Below are positions 7,631 to 16,793 of a stretch of 64,000 bases of DNA, in pieces. Source of the DNA: CAYWIT01 sp964458415 (GTDB lineage: Bacteria; Pseudomonadota; Alphaproteobacteria; Micavibrionales; UBA2020); assembly GCA_964458415.1 (NCBI GenBank), contig CAYWIT010000010.1, forward strand, positions 22,576-86,575. Reading direction: 5' to 3'. The notes below the pieces were generated by a model. It did not search any database. It saw only the letters and a program-made list of their open reading frames with translations, and was not told the DNA's origin. Numbering within the stretch: position 1 is the first letter of the stretch; every line of letters begins with the position of its first letter. Position numbers and translations under genes: made by a program.

Positions 7631-8455
7631 TTACCGGAGATAAGGCGGTTTAACAAAGGCGACTTTTCTGCCATGACTGTCCATGACCTCCCCCCCTCTG
7701 TTTTCCAGAGCGTTCAGGCGGACAATTGCCAGAGCCTTCCTTCCATCAGTTGAAACCGTCCTGATTTCGCCTATTTCATGCCCCCCCTCTAATATCCTGT
7801 CGCCACAGGAAAAAGGGCCCCCCTGTGCAATTAAAAGCCTTTTTTTGACGAGCCCCCGAAAACGAACGCGCGCCGTAACTTCCTGTCCGACATAACACCC
7901 TTTATCCCACGCAACCGTATGGAGCAAATCAAGGTTCATGTCCGCCACAATATCCCTTTCAGGGATAAATGTCCGCGCGCCAAGTGGAAATCCCGCATCA
8001 ATACAAACATCCTCATAAGAGGAGGACGTTTCCTCTGCTTCCACCCCCTCCTGCGCAGAAGTATAAAGACGCTGATACGCTATATCTCCCCGTGGATCAT
8101 CAAAGACCAGCACATTGTCGTCAGCTTCATAACCTGCAGCGGCATAAACTCGCCACAGGGAAGAAACATCTTCAATACTGACCTTGGCGCGCATACGATA
8201 AAGCCCCAGACGATGGAGCAAATCATTGCGTCTGGCATGCTCGCAATCCAGAAAAATTCCTTCTCCCTGCCTGTAGATAAAGAAATCGTGGAGCATATTT
8301 CCCTGCGGCGTCAATAATGCAGAGTACAAAAGCTTATTTCCCAGCTTCGTTACATCCTGCGTTATCAGCCCCTGAAGGAAATTTTCGGCATCCGGCCCCG
8401 CAACACGCAGGACGCCCCGATTATCAAGATGGATGATATTACTTTGATTGCGCAT
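7631..8455 (-). CDS. ygfZ: Folate-binding Fe-S maintenance protein YgfZ
   Basis: 274-aa GcvT-like protein of the YgfZ/IBA57 family, which binds tetrahydrofolate and supports assembly or repair of certain 4Fe-4S enzymes in the cytoplasm. The family signature KGCYxGQE is present as KGCYVGQE (K185-E192, with Cys187). The N-terminal region NRGVLRVAGPDAENFLQGL and the segment LLTPQGNMLHDFFI are typical. It is the last gene of the tryptophan dioxygenase-photolyase operon; its start overlaps the photolyase stop by 17 bases. The length is slightly short of the E. coli protein (about 326 aa), as is common in alphaproteobacteria. Confidence 0.9.
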   Translation of the reverse strand: MRNQSNIIHLDNRGVLRVAGPDAENFLQGLITQDVTKLGNKLLYSALLTPQGNMLHDFFIYRQGEGIFLDCEHARRNDLLHRLGLYRMRAKVSIEDVSSLWRVYAAAGYEADDNVLVFDDPRGDIAYQRLYTSAQEGVEAEETSSSYEDVCIDAGFPLGARTFIPERDIVADMNLDLLHTVAWDKGCYVGQEVTARVRFRGLVKKRLLIAQGGPFSCGDRILEGGHEIGEIRTVSTDGRKALAIVRLNALENRGGEVMDSHGRKVAFVKPPYLR

Positions 8456-9872
8456 AAGCCTCCAATGCCCGCACGCGAGCCAAATTATGATCCACGACAG
8501 GATACGGATACGTCTTTCCTAAAACTATACCAGCATCCTTCAAAATTCCAACGGGCGCCTCCCATGGCGAATGAATATATTTTACCGGCAAAGCAGCGAT
8601 TTCCGGCAAATACTTCCTTATATATTCCCCTTCCGCATCAAATTTCCTGCTTTGAAGCACAGGATTAAATACACGAAAATACGGCGCCGCATCGGCCCCG
8701 CAGCCGGCAATCCACTGCCAGCCTGCGGCATTATTGCCCAGATCCGCATCAACCAAGGTCTCCCAGAACCATTCCTGCCCTTGACGCCAATCCAGCAAAA
8801 GATCTTTGACGAGAAATGATCCGGCAATCATACGCACACGATTATGCATCCAGCCCGTTTGCCAGAGTTGGCGCATGCCCGCATCGACAATAGGATACCC
8901 CGTCTTCCCCTGCTGCCAGGCGCGCAATAGTTTTTTATCTTTTCTCCACGGAAAGTTTCTAAATTTCGGATTCCATTCCTGCTCGGGAAACGACGGCCAA
9001 TGGTGAAGCAAATAATAAGAAAACTCCCGCCAAAGAAGCTGCCTTAGGAAACCGGCGCCATTTAATCCTGCCTGCGTGCGTACACTGTGCCAGATTTGTA
9101 AAGGGCTGATTTCACCAAAATGCAGATGTGGAGAGAGCCGGGAAACTCCCTCAACCGCAGGATAATCACGTGCCGATTTATAGCTGCCTATAATGCTCTG
9201 CCGCAAAAATCCGCGCAGTCGCTCCTGCGCTCCAAGTTCCCCTGGCGACCACTCCTGTTCCATTTGTTTATACCACTGAATGGGGGGAAGAAGATTGAGC
9301 TGTTGAATATTTAAACCCGTAACAGGAACAGATAATGCCCGACCTGCCGCGCATACAGCAGGCAAAGGAACCCGTTGTATATCTTTTTCACGGCAAGCGC
9401 TGGCAAAAGGCGTAAATACTTTATAAGCCCCACCTGCTTTATTTTTAATTTCAGACGGCTCGAAAAGCAAGAATGAGGAAAAACTGGCAATAGTAACACC
9501 TTCCGCACGCAGATGTTTTTCAATAGCGGCGTCACGCTCTTTTGCCCAAGGCTCATATTCCTTGTTCCAGTATACTTCCTTTGCAGCTGCCTTCCTGATC
9601 AGCGCGGGAAGTTCACGGCGGGCATCCCCCCTTAACAAGACGAGTGGCTGAAATCCACTTTTCTGCAAAGCCTCGTCCAGCTCTTCGAGGCTGCGATGTA
9701 ACCACCAACGAGACGCTGCCCCTTCCTTCCAGCCCCCTGCACAAACGTCATCAAAAATATAAACCGGAATAATGCAACGATCACTTTTAACCGCGGCATG
9801 CAACGCCGGATTGTCCGTCAGGCGTAAATCCGTGCGAAACCAGTGAATCGCAACGTCCTTATTTTTTGCCAT
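8439..9872 (-). CDS. phrB: Deoxyribodipyrimidine photolyase (class I)
   Basis: 477-aa FAD enzyme that splits cyclobutane pyrimidine dimers using blue or near-UV light. The N-terminal antenna-binding Rossmann domain starts IHWFRTDLRLTDNPAL. The C-terminal helical FAD domain has SRLSPHLHFGEISP, GYPIVDAGMRQLWQTGWMHN and DADLGNNAAGWQW; the NN pair holds the Asn near flavin N5 used by photolyases. Length and motifs fit a class I CPD photolyase. The antenna (methenyl-THF or deazaflavin) cannot be told from the sequence. A cryptochrome-like role is possible but less likely. It overlaps the upstream RNase gene by 14 bases and ygfZ by 17. Confidence 0.93.
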   Translation of the reverse strand: MAKNKDVAIHWFRTDLRLTDNPALHAAVKSDRCIIPVYIFDDVCAGGWKEGAASRWWLHRSLEELDEALQKSGFQPLVLLRGDARRELPALIRKAAAKEVYWNKEYEPWAKERDAAIEKHLRAEGVTIASFSSFLLFEPSEIKNKAGGAYKVFTPFASACREKDIQRVPLPAVCAAGRALSVPVTGLNIQQLNLLPPIQWYKQMEQEWSPGELGAQERLRGFLRQSIIGSYKSARDYPAVEGVSRLSPHLHFGEISPLQIWHSVRTQAGLNGAGFLRQLLWREFSYYLLHHWPSFPEQEWNPKFRNFPWRKDKKLLRAWQQGKTGYPIVDAGMRQLWQTGWMHNRVRMIAGSFLVKDLLLDWRQGQEWFWETLVDADLGNNAAGWQWIAGCGADAAPYFRVFNPVLQSRKFDAEGEYIRKYLPEIAALPVKYIHSPWEAPVGILKDAGIVLGKTYPYPVVDHNLARVRALEAYAQSK

Positions 9873-11502
9873 TATGCTTTTTTACGGCACAAAACGGCGC
9901 CAGTCTTTTGTTTGAAATGTGATTCATCAAGTCATCCAGCAATGTACGCCGCGCCGCACTATCGTCCATTTCACGCAGGAACTGCGCCAAATCCAGCACA
10001 AAGCGCGCATAGGAATTATGCCAGTCTTCCGCAGCCTGAAGTTCTTCCGGCGCGACACGCGGCTTTGCAGAAACGATTTTTTCCGCCTTGACTGAATCCA
10101 GACTGAAAACATCATCAATGACAGGCAAACAAAGCATATCCGGAGCCAATCCGCGTTCCATCAGCTTCTCTTTAAAAGCAGTCCTTGCTTCGTCCCTGCC
10201 ATGCGTCAAGAAAACATTCTTATGCACAGGAAGCCTGTCCGTTACCCATTGCACCAGCTCGCTCTGGTCGGCATGTGCAGAATATGTATCAATCGTCCGT
10301 ATCCTTGCGTTAACGTCAATCTCCCGCCCGTGAATGCGCACCCGCTTGGCACCGGACTGGATCATCTTACCCAATGTTCCTTCCGCCTGATAGCCGACAA
10401 ACAACACCGTTGACTTGGAATTCCAGAGATTATTTTTAAGGTGATGGCGAATGCGTCCGGCTTCGCACATCCCGCTACCCGCCATAATAATAGCACCGGA
10501 TCTGATACGGTTCAGCCGCTTGCTTTCCTCCACATCCTCCACATAACGGATATTTTTTCCCTTAAAAGGCGTGTCATCATGATACCCGGACATATCCTCC
10601 AGTTCGTGCCTGTATTTGTCAAATACGCGGGTCACTTTTGTTGCAAGAGGAGAATCAATAAACAAGGGGATCTCCGGCAACTCGCTATGCTCAACCAGCC
10701 AATCGATATCCAGCAGTATTTCCTGCGTTCTTTCTACGGCGAAAGACGGAATCAAAATATTTCCACGCGCTTCAAGCGCCGCTAAAAGTTCTGTCTTTAA
10801 TGTTTCACGCCGCGTTTTCAGGCTATAGTCGATACGCTCCCGGTCGCCATAGGTGCTCTCCACGACAACATAATCGATATTTTTCGGGGATTCCGGATTA
10901 GCGTGAAATGTTTTATTATCGGGCCCAAGATCCCCTGAAAAAAGAACATGTGTGACGCCACCCTGTCCATCCGGCAATTTCAATTCAATAGAGGCCGAGC
11001 CCAAAATATGCCCGGCATTCCAATACCGTGCGCTCACGCCAAGTGGCAGATCAATCCAGCCGTTTATCCGGACAGGACGCATATTTTCAAGACAAACACT
11101 GACGTCTTCCTGTGTATAGATCGGTTCAACAGAGGCCAGACCCCGTTGCCGGTTTTTCTCATTCAGGCGCCGGACTTCCGTTTCCTGAATATTCGCGGAA
11201 TCCGGCAGCATGTATTCCAGCAGGTTTTTTGTCGCTTCAGTGGCGTAAATGGCGCCGGTAAACCCGCGGCTATACAGCTTGGGGAGCAGGCCGCTATGAT
11301 CAATATGCGCATGCGTTAACAGGACAAATGAAATTTCTTCCGCATTAAACCCAAAATCGCCGTAATTCAGCTCACGTACTGTTTTGGTCCCCTGAAAAAG
11401 CCCGCAATCAACAAGAAACTTTCCTTGCGGAACACTGACAAGATAGCTGGAACCCGTAACGACACCCGCCGCTCCACAAAACTTGATCTGAATATTGCTC
11501 AT
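9859..11502 (-). CDS. Metallo-beta-lactamase/beta-CASP ribonuclease (CPSF73-like)
   Basis: 547-aa protein with an N-terminal metallo-beta-lactamase fold and an inserted beta-CASP domain, the architecture of CPSF73/YSH1-type RNA endonucleases. Zinc ligands are in THAHIDHSG (H64, H66, D68, H69), later FSGDLGPD, and the C-terminal SAHADQSEL. Beta-CASP features include PSFAVERTQEIL and MAGSGMCEAGRIRHHLKN. The C-terminal roughly 90 residues after the RNA-metabolising domain are less conserved. Bacterial homologues are usually annotated as an exonuclease or RNA-specificity factor; the substrate is unknown. Its ATG overlaps the preceding TGA by four bases (ATGA), which implies translational coupling with the kynureninase-like gene. 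Confidence 0.85.
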   Translation of the reverse strand: MSNIQIKFCGAAGVVTGSSYLVSVPQGKFLVDCGLFQGTKTVRELNYGDFGFNAEEISFVLLTHAHIDHSGLLPKLYSRGFTGAIYATEATKNLLEYMLPDSANIQETEVRRLNEKNRQRGLASVEPIYTQEDVSVCLENMRPVRINGWIDLPLGVSARYWNAGHILGSASIELKLPDGQGGVTHVLFSGDLGPDNKTFHANPESPKNIDYVVVESTYGDRERIDYSLKTRRETLKTELLAALEARGNILIPSFAVERTQEILLDIDWLVEHSELPEIPLFIDSPLATKVTRVFDKYRHELEDMSGYHDDTPFKGKNIRYVEDVEESKRLNRIRSGAIIMAGSGMCEAGRIRHHLKNNLWNSKSTVLFVGYQAEGTLGKMIQSGAKRVRIHGREIDVNARIRTIDTYSAHADQSELVQWVTDRLPVHKNVFLTHGRDEARTAFKEKLMERGLAPDMLCLPVIDDVFSLDSVKAEKIVSAKPRVAPEELQAAEDWHNSYARFVLDLAQFLREMDDSAARRTLLDDLMNHISNKRLAPFCAVKKHNGKK

Positions 11503-12680
11503 AGAAGAATCTCCCTTAATTTACCCAACAGCAACATCACATCTGATTCATCATGATATATGCCGAAACCAAAACGCAGCCTGTCACCACGGCGATCAAC
11601 GATAATACCATGCGTTTCCAGCACCTCTTGCAAACGGCTTGCTTGCGGCGTGCGAAACGTCAGAAAACTTCCACGATCATTGATCGTCATCGGCACAACA
11701 AGATTGCGATGATTAATTTCCGTTTGCCCCAGTTCCGCATCCGCAAGGTCCATAAACAACCGCTGCAAATGATGCACATGATTGCGGATTTTATCTACCG
11801 TCACATTGTTTTGTCTGAGCCATGACAACGAGGCCTGCAGGCGGTAAAGCCCCGTAGGATCAAAAGTCGCCCCCATAAAACGGTTTCCACCCGGACCATA
11901 GCTGACCTGCGCGTCCGCCTGTACGCCGGAGAGCGCGGAAAACTCCGCAAACCAGCCCGTATTAACAGGCCGTAAACCGTATTGCGGCGGGCAATGCATA
12001 AAACAAGCGCCCTCCCCCGCCATGGCATATTTATAGCCACCGGCCATATAGAATATCCGCTTTTCCACATGCGCAAGATCTGTCGGCACGGCCATAAATC
12101 CATGATAGCCGTCCACGACAAAAAATGTCTCGCTATTGCGAACCGCATCCACCGCATTGTGAATATGTGGCCAGAAGAATCCGGAATCAAAAAAAACGTG
12201 ACTGACAAACACCAGATCATAATCATGCTGTGCCAGCATATCGCAGAACCGCTGGCTGAATGAAACAAAAGGCTCCGTCTCAAGCCGTGTGACCTGTACG
12301 AGCCCATCTTCTTCCATACGGCGGATCTGTCGGCTGAAACTGTAAAATTCGCTACCGGTTGTCAAAATACGAATTTTTTTTCCCGCTGGAAAACAGGAAA
12401 ACAGCCGGACGATAAATTCATGCGTGTTCGGAGCAAAAGCAATACTATCAGGTGACGCCCCCCCCAAAAGACAGCGGATATGATCCCGCACATCCGGCAA
12501 TATCTCGCCATAAATCCGCGCCCATTTCCTGTCAGTCAGTTGCGCCGCATCAAGCCACGCCCGCTCCTGTGCGGCGAGCGTTACATCTGGCCAATAATGA
12601 TGGCTGTGCGCGGCAAAGTGCAGCTGTCCAGAGGCCGCTGAAAGAAACCGAGAGAAGCCCTCTTTCAGCTCAAGCAGCAT
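11499..12680 (-). CDS. Kynureninase-like PLP enzyme (aminotransferase class V fold)
   Basis: Fold-type I PLP enzyme. Kynureninase cleaves kynurenine to anthranilate and alanine. Support: the cofactor Asp in VVDGYHGFMAVP (D190), the Schiff-base Lys in GGYKYAMAG (K217), the TGWFAEFSAL segment that parallels the GWFGH region of kynureninases, and a C-terminal RLRFGFGIYHDESD. The context is strong, since tryptophan 2,3-dioxygenase lies directly upstream. The frame is open to a TTG at 12719, but ATG at 12680 has GGCGGA correctly spaced and reduces the overlap with the dioxygenase to 11 bases; ATG at 12692 is also possible. Sequence divergence leaves room for another C-N or C-S lyase or aminotransferase role. 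Confidence 0.7.
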   Translation of the reverse strand: MLLELKEGFSRFLSAASGQLHFAAHSHHYWPDVTLAAQERAWLDAAQLTDRKWARIYGEILPDVRDHIRCLLGGASPDSIAFAPNTHEFIVRLFSCFPAGKKIRILTTGSEFYSFSRQIRRMEEDGLVQVTRLETEPFVSFSQRFCDMLAQHDYDLVFVSHVFFDSGFFWPHIHNAVDAVRNSETFFVVDGYHGFMAVPTDLAHVEKRIFYMAGGYKYAMAGEGACFMHCPPQYGLRPVNTGWFAEFSALSGVQADAQVSYGPGGNRFMGATFDPTGLYRLQASLSWLRQNNVTVDKIRNHVHHLQRLFMDLADAELGQTEINHRNLVVPMTINDRGSFLTFRTPQASRLQEVLETHGIIVDRRGDRLRFGFGIYHDESDVMLLLGKLREILL

Positions 12681-13785
12681 CTTTTCCGCCATTCCAGTAT
12701 TTAAATCCCATTTTATCAACCACAGCCGCAGGCAACTCCGGAAGACGCGAGCGAGGGATTAGAAAAGTCGAGATCGAGAAAAGATCGCGAAAAATACGAT
12801 GCTTTTGCGCCGTCATCGCCAGATAGTCATGACCGGACGACCCCCCGCTTCCCATTTTTGCCCCCAGCATACGTTGCGTCATCAGGGCGTGACGATAGCG
12901 CCAGAGAGACATCAGTTCATCAAGATCCATCAGGTCATTCAAAATCCGGAACGGTTGCTGCAAGGCGGGCTGGTCCCGATACAGATTAATAAACAGTGCC
13001 GCCTGCAATGCCTTCATGGAAAAACGCCAAGGGGAACCCTTGTCATTTCCTGTGAACAGGAAATCAAACTGCGCTTCCATATTTTTTAACTTTTCAAGTT
13101 CGGCCTCTCTGCTACTTCCGGCCAGTTTTCTATTGGCCATGACATGTCTTCTATCGTCAGCGATCATATCCATGACGGCCTTACGATAGACGGACCAAAA
13201 ATCAAAGCGCCCTGTGCGTATGAATGGCGTGCGGGAGAGCCAGTCATCCAGCTGTTCAAGTAATGATTTCTTCTTCATGATTTTATGCAGGGCACGGCGG
13301 TCATCTTCTGCCAAGTAGCTTTCAAAGGGCCGCCCGTTATAGCCTATCCGGTCTTCCTGACGAAGGCCAAGTCTTACCTCCAGCTCCCGAAACTGCATGC
13401 TCTGAAAACCGGAAGCCGTGCGGAACACATGACGAAAATCAAGAAAATCAAGAGGTGTCATCGTCTCGATAATATCCAGCTGATGGATCAATAATTTCAT
13501 GATTTCAACAATACGCCCCAGACTGGCCGCCACTGTCCGCAAGCTTGCATCCGCCACGGTTTTTTGTGCAAAAATCGCCTGGATACGGTCCATTTCAAAC
13601 AGCACCAGCTTGAACCATATCTCATAGGTCTGGTGAACAACAATGAACATCATCTCGTCATGCGCCGCCGCACGCACTTTCCCGTCCCCGCTGATAGGAT
13701 GCTGGGCATTCAGGATATCAGGCAAACACAGATAACTTTTATAATCGATATCTGCTGAAGCGCGTTTTGTTTTTTTGACAGGCAT
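12670..13785 (-). CDS. kynA: Tryptophan 2,3-dioxygenase
   Basis: Haem enzyme oxidising L-tryptophan to N-formylkynurenine, the first step of the kynurenine pathway. About 371 aa from ATG at 13785, which has AAAGGGAG eight bases upstream; a GTG at 13809 lacks such a site. The distal His is in VVHQTYEIWFK (H51), the substrate Arg in LDFLDFRHVF (R118), the haem-ligand His in LWRYRHALM (H299), followed by GSGGSSGHDYL. GFQSMQFRELE is also typical. Length and motif wording are nearer the animal-type enzyme (about 400 aa) than the 280-aa bacterial form. It is the first gene of a five-gene overlapping operon. A kynurenine formamidase is not in the window. Confidence 0.92.
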   Translation of the reverse strand: MPVKKTKRASADIDYKSYLCLPDILNAQHPISGDGKVRAAAHDEMMFIVVHQTYEIWFKLVLFEMDRIQAIFAQKTVADASLRTVAASLGRIVEIMKLLIHQLDIIETMTPLDFLDFRHVFRTASGFQSMQFRELEVRLGLRQEDRIGYNGRPFESYLAEDDRRALHKIMKKKSLLEQLDDWLSRTPFIRTGRFDFWSVYRKAVMDMIADDRRHVMANRKLAGSSREAELEKLKNMEAQFDFLFTGNDKGSPWRFSMKALQAALFINLYRDQPALQQPFRILNDLMDLDELMSLWRYRHALMTQRMLGAKMGSGGSSGHDYLAMTAQKHRIFRDLFSISTFLIPRSRLPELPAAVVDKMGFKYWNGGKDAA

Positions 13786-13942
13786 AGAGAAAGCTCCCTT
13801 TACGCACACGGCGTTGACAGGTAATACCGTAATAATTTATTGATAAATATAGAAAAAATAAAGCTTAAAGTTACTCGAACGCCTTCTGCTAAAGGCATTT
13901 CAAGCTGCATTGACGACAATTCAGAAGTATCTGGACTTTTCT

Positions 13943-15973
13943 TTATTCCGTCTTGCCGAATTCTTTCTCCAAGGAAAGAAAAACGCGCCGCTCAACATCA
14001 GGCCCCGTCGTTCTCTGGCCACCTGCCGCCTGAAGCTCCTGCCCCGACAGCGCAACCGTTGTACTTTCATCCAGCGCGTAACCAACGCGCCCGCTCAAAG
14101 AGGCATAAGTGGAGACACCATTAAAGTCGTAAGTGCCACCGCCGTTCGGCTCAAAATTCTGGAATGAAGAAACAAGGTAAGCATAGGTGTCCGCTGTCCA
14201 TGACCCCTTCTGGTACCCCAGATGCGCGTTCAGCATATGCGTTGGATTTGTATCTTCAAAGTTTGCCGCAACCGCATAGGGAGGGCCGCCAGCGCCTACT
14301 GTCAAATCATCGCTAATCTTCTGGATCGTATAATTTGTATCCCAATTCCAGTGTTCTCCGACTTTACCCGACAGCCCGATTTCCGCGCCAATCGTGCTGG
14401 AATCGCCAATATTATCCTGCTGAAAAATATTCGGCCCGATAAAATTGACCCCTTCCGCAACGATATCTTTTGTTGTCTGGTAAAAAATACTGGTACGCAG
14501 CATACCATCAATCGGCGCCACAATATGATCCCAGCCGATTTCGTAGTTTGTGACCACCGTTGGAGAAAGCGCCGGATTACCCACAAAAAGAACGGGGCCA
14601 AAAACGAATTCCATCCCATAGTTCAACAAACTCGGAATCTTGACGCCACGCGCCGTGCTGATACGAATTGTATCGTCCTGTGTCGCCTTCCAGACAAGCC
14701 CGCTATTATAGCTGGGTTCATGAATTGACTGGTTATAATCCGCGTCAACATAAGGCGATCCCGCATTCAAAGCACCACTATGGTTCATGCGCAGCCAGTC
14801 CATACGAACAGAGTTTGTCCACTCGAGGTTATCCGACAGCGTCCAACCCCACATGCCGCTCAGGGCATAGACATCGTACGCCAGTGACGCGCCTTGACTC
14901 AACATGGCGCCTTCAAGGACGTTATGGCGGTATTCGCCCTGAATTCTGAAGACATGGTCGGTTCCGACCTTAAATGTATCTTCAGCCTGCGCGACGAGAA
15001 CCCTGTTTTGGATATCAAAGTTTCCGGCGTTGCTTCCGGAATAATCAACATCAAGCCAGTTTTGATAGATTGTCGCCTTCGCCAGACCATATTTTGTATC
15101 CGCTTCATAACCTGCCTTGGCTGAACCGGTTTTATAATCTGTCGCACTGAGGAAATAGAGCGGCGTCATTTCTGTTTGACGCGTTGAAGACCCGGAGGCC
15201 TCCAGCCTTACCTGAGACTTTGGCGTAACCTGAATAACGCTATCCACGTTCACAGAGGCCTTTGAGGGATCAACAAGCGCTGTCGCAGGATCAAGACCGT
15301 TAACATTCCTGTTAAATTCATCCGCCTTGGAGCCCCCCGCAGAAATACGGATTCCCGCCTTGTCATTGATTTTAATCGTCTGGATATAGTGAGCATGCAT
15401 ATACTTGTCCGTGCCGCCCGAAATACCCGTTGTAGATGTGTTATCGTATAAAGGATTATCAGTAACAATATTGATAACGCCGCTCGCCGCATTAAATCCA
15501 AAAAGAGCGGAATTGGGGCCTTTTACGACTTCGATCTGCCGGATTTCTTCAAGCTGGATAGGAATAGCCGCCCAGTTTGTGTACCCGTAATCATCGAGAT
15601 AGACCTGACGACCGTTTACAAGAACCAGAAGCCGGGAGGAATAAGGCTGATTATAGCCACGTATATTCACATCATACTGCTGCCGCGTCGTCTGCATGAC
15701 ATTAACGCCTGAAACACCGCGCAAGAGTTCAGGAAGATCCTTCGCACCGGACCGCTTTATATAATCAGCGCCGATAATCTCCATAGCCACCGGCGCTTCC
15801 GCAGCTTTTTGCGGCTTTCCGGTTGCGCTGGTTGTTATAGGCTCTCCAAAAAGTTCTTCCAGCGCTTTGTAATTAATGCTTTGCGCCTGAACGAGACTGC
15901 TCGTCCCCATCAGAACGACAAATGCTGTTGGCAGAATGGCATAGCGGAACGAATTCATTTTAACTTTCACCAT
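13943..15973 (-). CDS. TonB-dependent outer-membrane receptor
   Basis: 676-aa outer-membrane beta-barrel with a plug domain that takes up a ligand using TonB energy. A signal peptide is visible after the start (about residues 1-30, ending near SLVQAQ). The plug begins near SGAKDLPELLRGVSGVNV and includes NIRGYNQPYSSRLLVLVNGR and GPNSALFGFNAASGVINIV; the remainder is alternating barrel sequence. The C-terminus LEKEFGKTE lacks the usual terminal aromatic residue. The ligand is unknown. The start lies one base after the stop of the small YfiR-like gene, so the two are made together. A linker ELFGEPITTSATGKP precedes the plug. Confidence 0.88.
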   Translation of the reverse strand: MVKVKMNSFRYAILPTAFVVLMGTSSLVQAQSINYKALEELFGEPITTSATGKPQKAAEAPVAMEIIGADYIKRSGAKDLPELLRGVSGVNVMQTTRQQYDVNIRGYNQPYSSRLLVLVNGRQVYLDDYGYTNWAAIPIQLEEIRQIEVVKGPNSALFGFNAASGVINIVTDNPLYDNTSTTGISGGTDKYMHAHYIQTIKINDKAGIRISAGGSKADEFNRNVNGLDPATALVDPSKASVNVDSVIQVTPKSQVRLEASGSSTRQTEMTPLYFLSATDYKTGSAKAGYEADTKYGLAKATIYQNWLDVDYSGSNAGNFDIQNRVLVAQAEDTFKVGTDHVFRIQGEYRHNVLEGAMLSQGASLAYDVYALSGMWGWTLSDNLEWTNSVRMDWLRMNHSGALNAGSPYVDADYNQSIHEPSYNSGLVWKATQDDTIRISTARGVKIPSLLNYGMEFVFGPVLFVGNPALSPTVVTNYEIGWDHIVAPIDGMLRTSIFYQTTKDIVAEGVNFIGPNIFQQDNIGDSSTIGAEIGLSGKVGEHWNWDTNYTIQKISDDLTVGAGGPPYAVAANFEDTNPTHMLNAHLGYQKGSWTADTYAYLVSSFQNFEPNGGGTYDFNGVSTYASLSGRVGYALDESTTVALSGQELQAAGGQRTTGPDVERRVFLSLEKEFGKTE

Positions 15974-15974
15974 G

Positions 15975-16532
15975 TTACTCTACCTCACGTATCATAAGCT
16001 TTAAGGCTTGAGAAAATTCCAACCCTGCGGCAATCGTTGCAGCACGGCTTACTTCAATTTTAATATTTGGCGCAGCCTTAATTCCCATGACGCACTTTTG
16101 TGCCGCCACACACTGAAAATCCGTGGTAAATGTTAAAAGGCTTTTATCTTTTGCCTTGGCGAAAATCGCTTCATAGTCCTGCTGCAAGCCATGAGAAATG
16201 TAGACAACTTTATCCCCCGTCGATCCCATTTCTGAAACCGTCACGAGCTTGTACCTTACAACCCTGTCTCCAATTTTACTGCCACTTGCAACTGCCTGCT
16301 TAAGCTGATTAACCTCATTCATAGAGACCGGCGTATTTGGATTGTATACAATTTCAATCTCCAGATCACCCTTTGGCATGTCATAGGCAAAACTGAAAGC
16401 ACGGATAGCAACCTGCAAATCCTCTTTTGTAATAAACAATGGAGATGATTGCGCCTTGGCCAGAGCGGGGGATAGAAAAACAAACCCCGCCACAACGGCT
16501 CCCAGAATAATACTGCTTCCAAACCTTAACAA
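15975..16532 (-). CDS. Secreted YfiR-like (DUF4154-type) protein
   Basis: About 185 aa from TTG at 16532, chosen because GGAGGGGGGAG lies five bases before it and because it puts a clean signal peptide (FGSSIILGAVVAGFVFLSPA then AKA) at the N-terminus; an ATG at 16586 would add 18 unlikely residues. The mature part resembles YfiR/DUF4154 periplasmic proteins: a C-terminal pattern IEVSRAATIAAGLEFSQALK and a CVMGI strand near the end of the domain, with two Cys (QCVAAQKC) that might form a disulfide. YfiR restrains the cyclase YfiN in Pseudomonas; no cyclase is nearby. It is coupled to the TonB receptor gene. The family call is by pattern only. Confidence 0.55.
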   Translation of the reverse strand: MLRFGSSIILGAVVAGFVFLSPALAKAQSSPLFITKEDLQVAIRAFSFAYDMPKGDLEIEIVYNPNTPVSMNEVNQLKQAVASGSKIGDRVVRYKLVTVSEMGSTGDKVVYISHGLQQDYEAIFAKAKDKSLLTFTTDFQCVAAQKCVMGIKAAPNIKIEVSRAATIAAGLEFSQALKLMIREVE

Positions 16533-16793
16533 AACTCCCCCCTCCCGTACATAAAATACGAAAAGATAATTTATCTTAGGTATCATTGCCCGTTATTCTT
16601 GATTTATCAACCTATATTTGTCCCCTTATTTTAAGACGGCCTGCTTTTAAGCATTGATTTGTGACGAACACTGATCAATAATCTTATTTGATAAAGTTTT
16701 TTGGTTTACGGCCTGTTCACCAAAACTTGGCAACCTCTGACTGTTGCCGGGTTCCTGCTAAAAAACAGGTAATGAAGCGCCAAAAGGAAAAAT

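Noticed and set aside
13880..13910. Terminator after the TonB receptor gene (hairpin GAACGCCTT/AAGGCATTTC)
   Set aside because: The stem has a C-A mismatch and no T-run follows on the minus strand.
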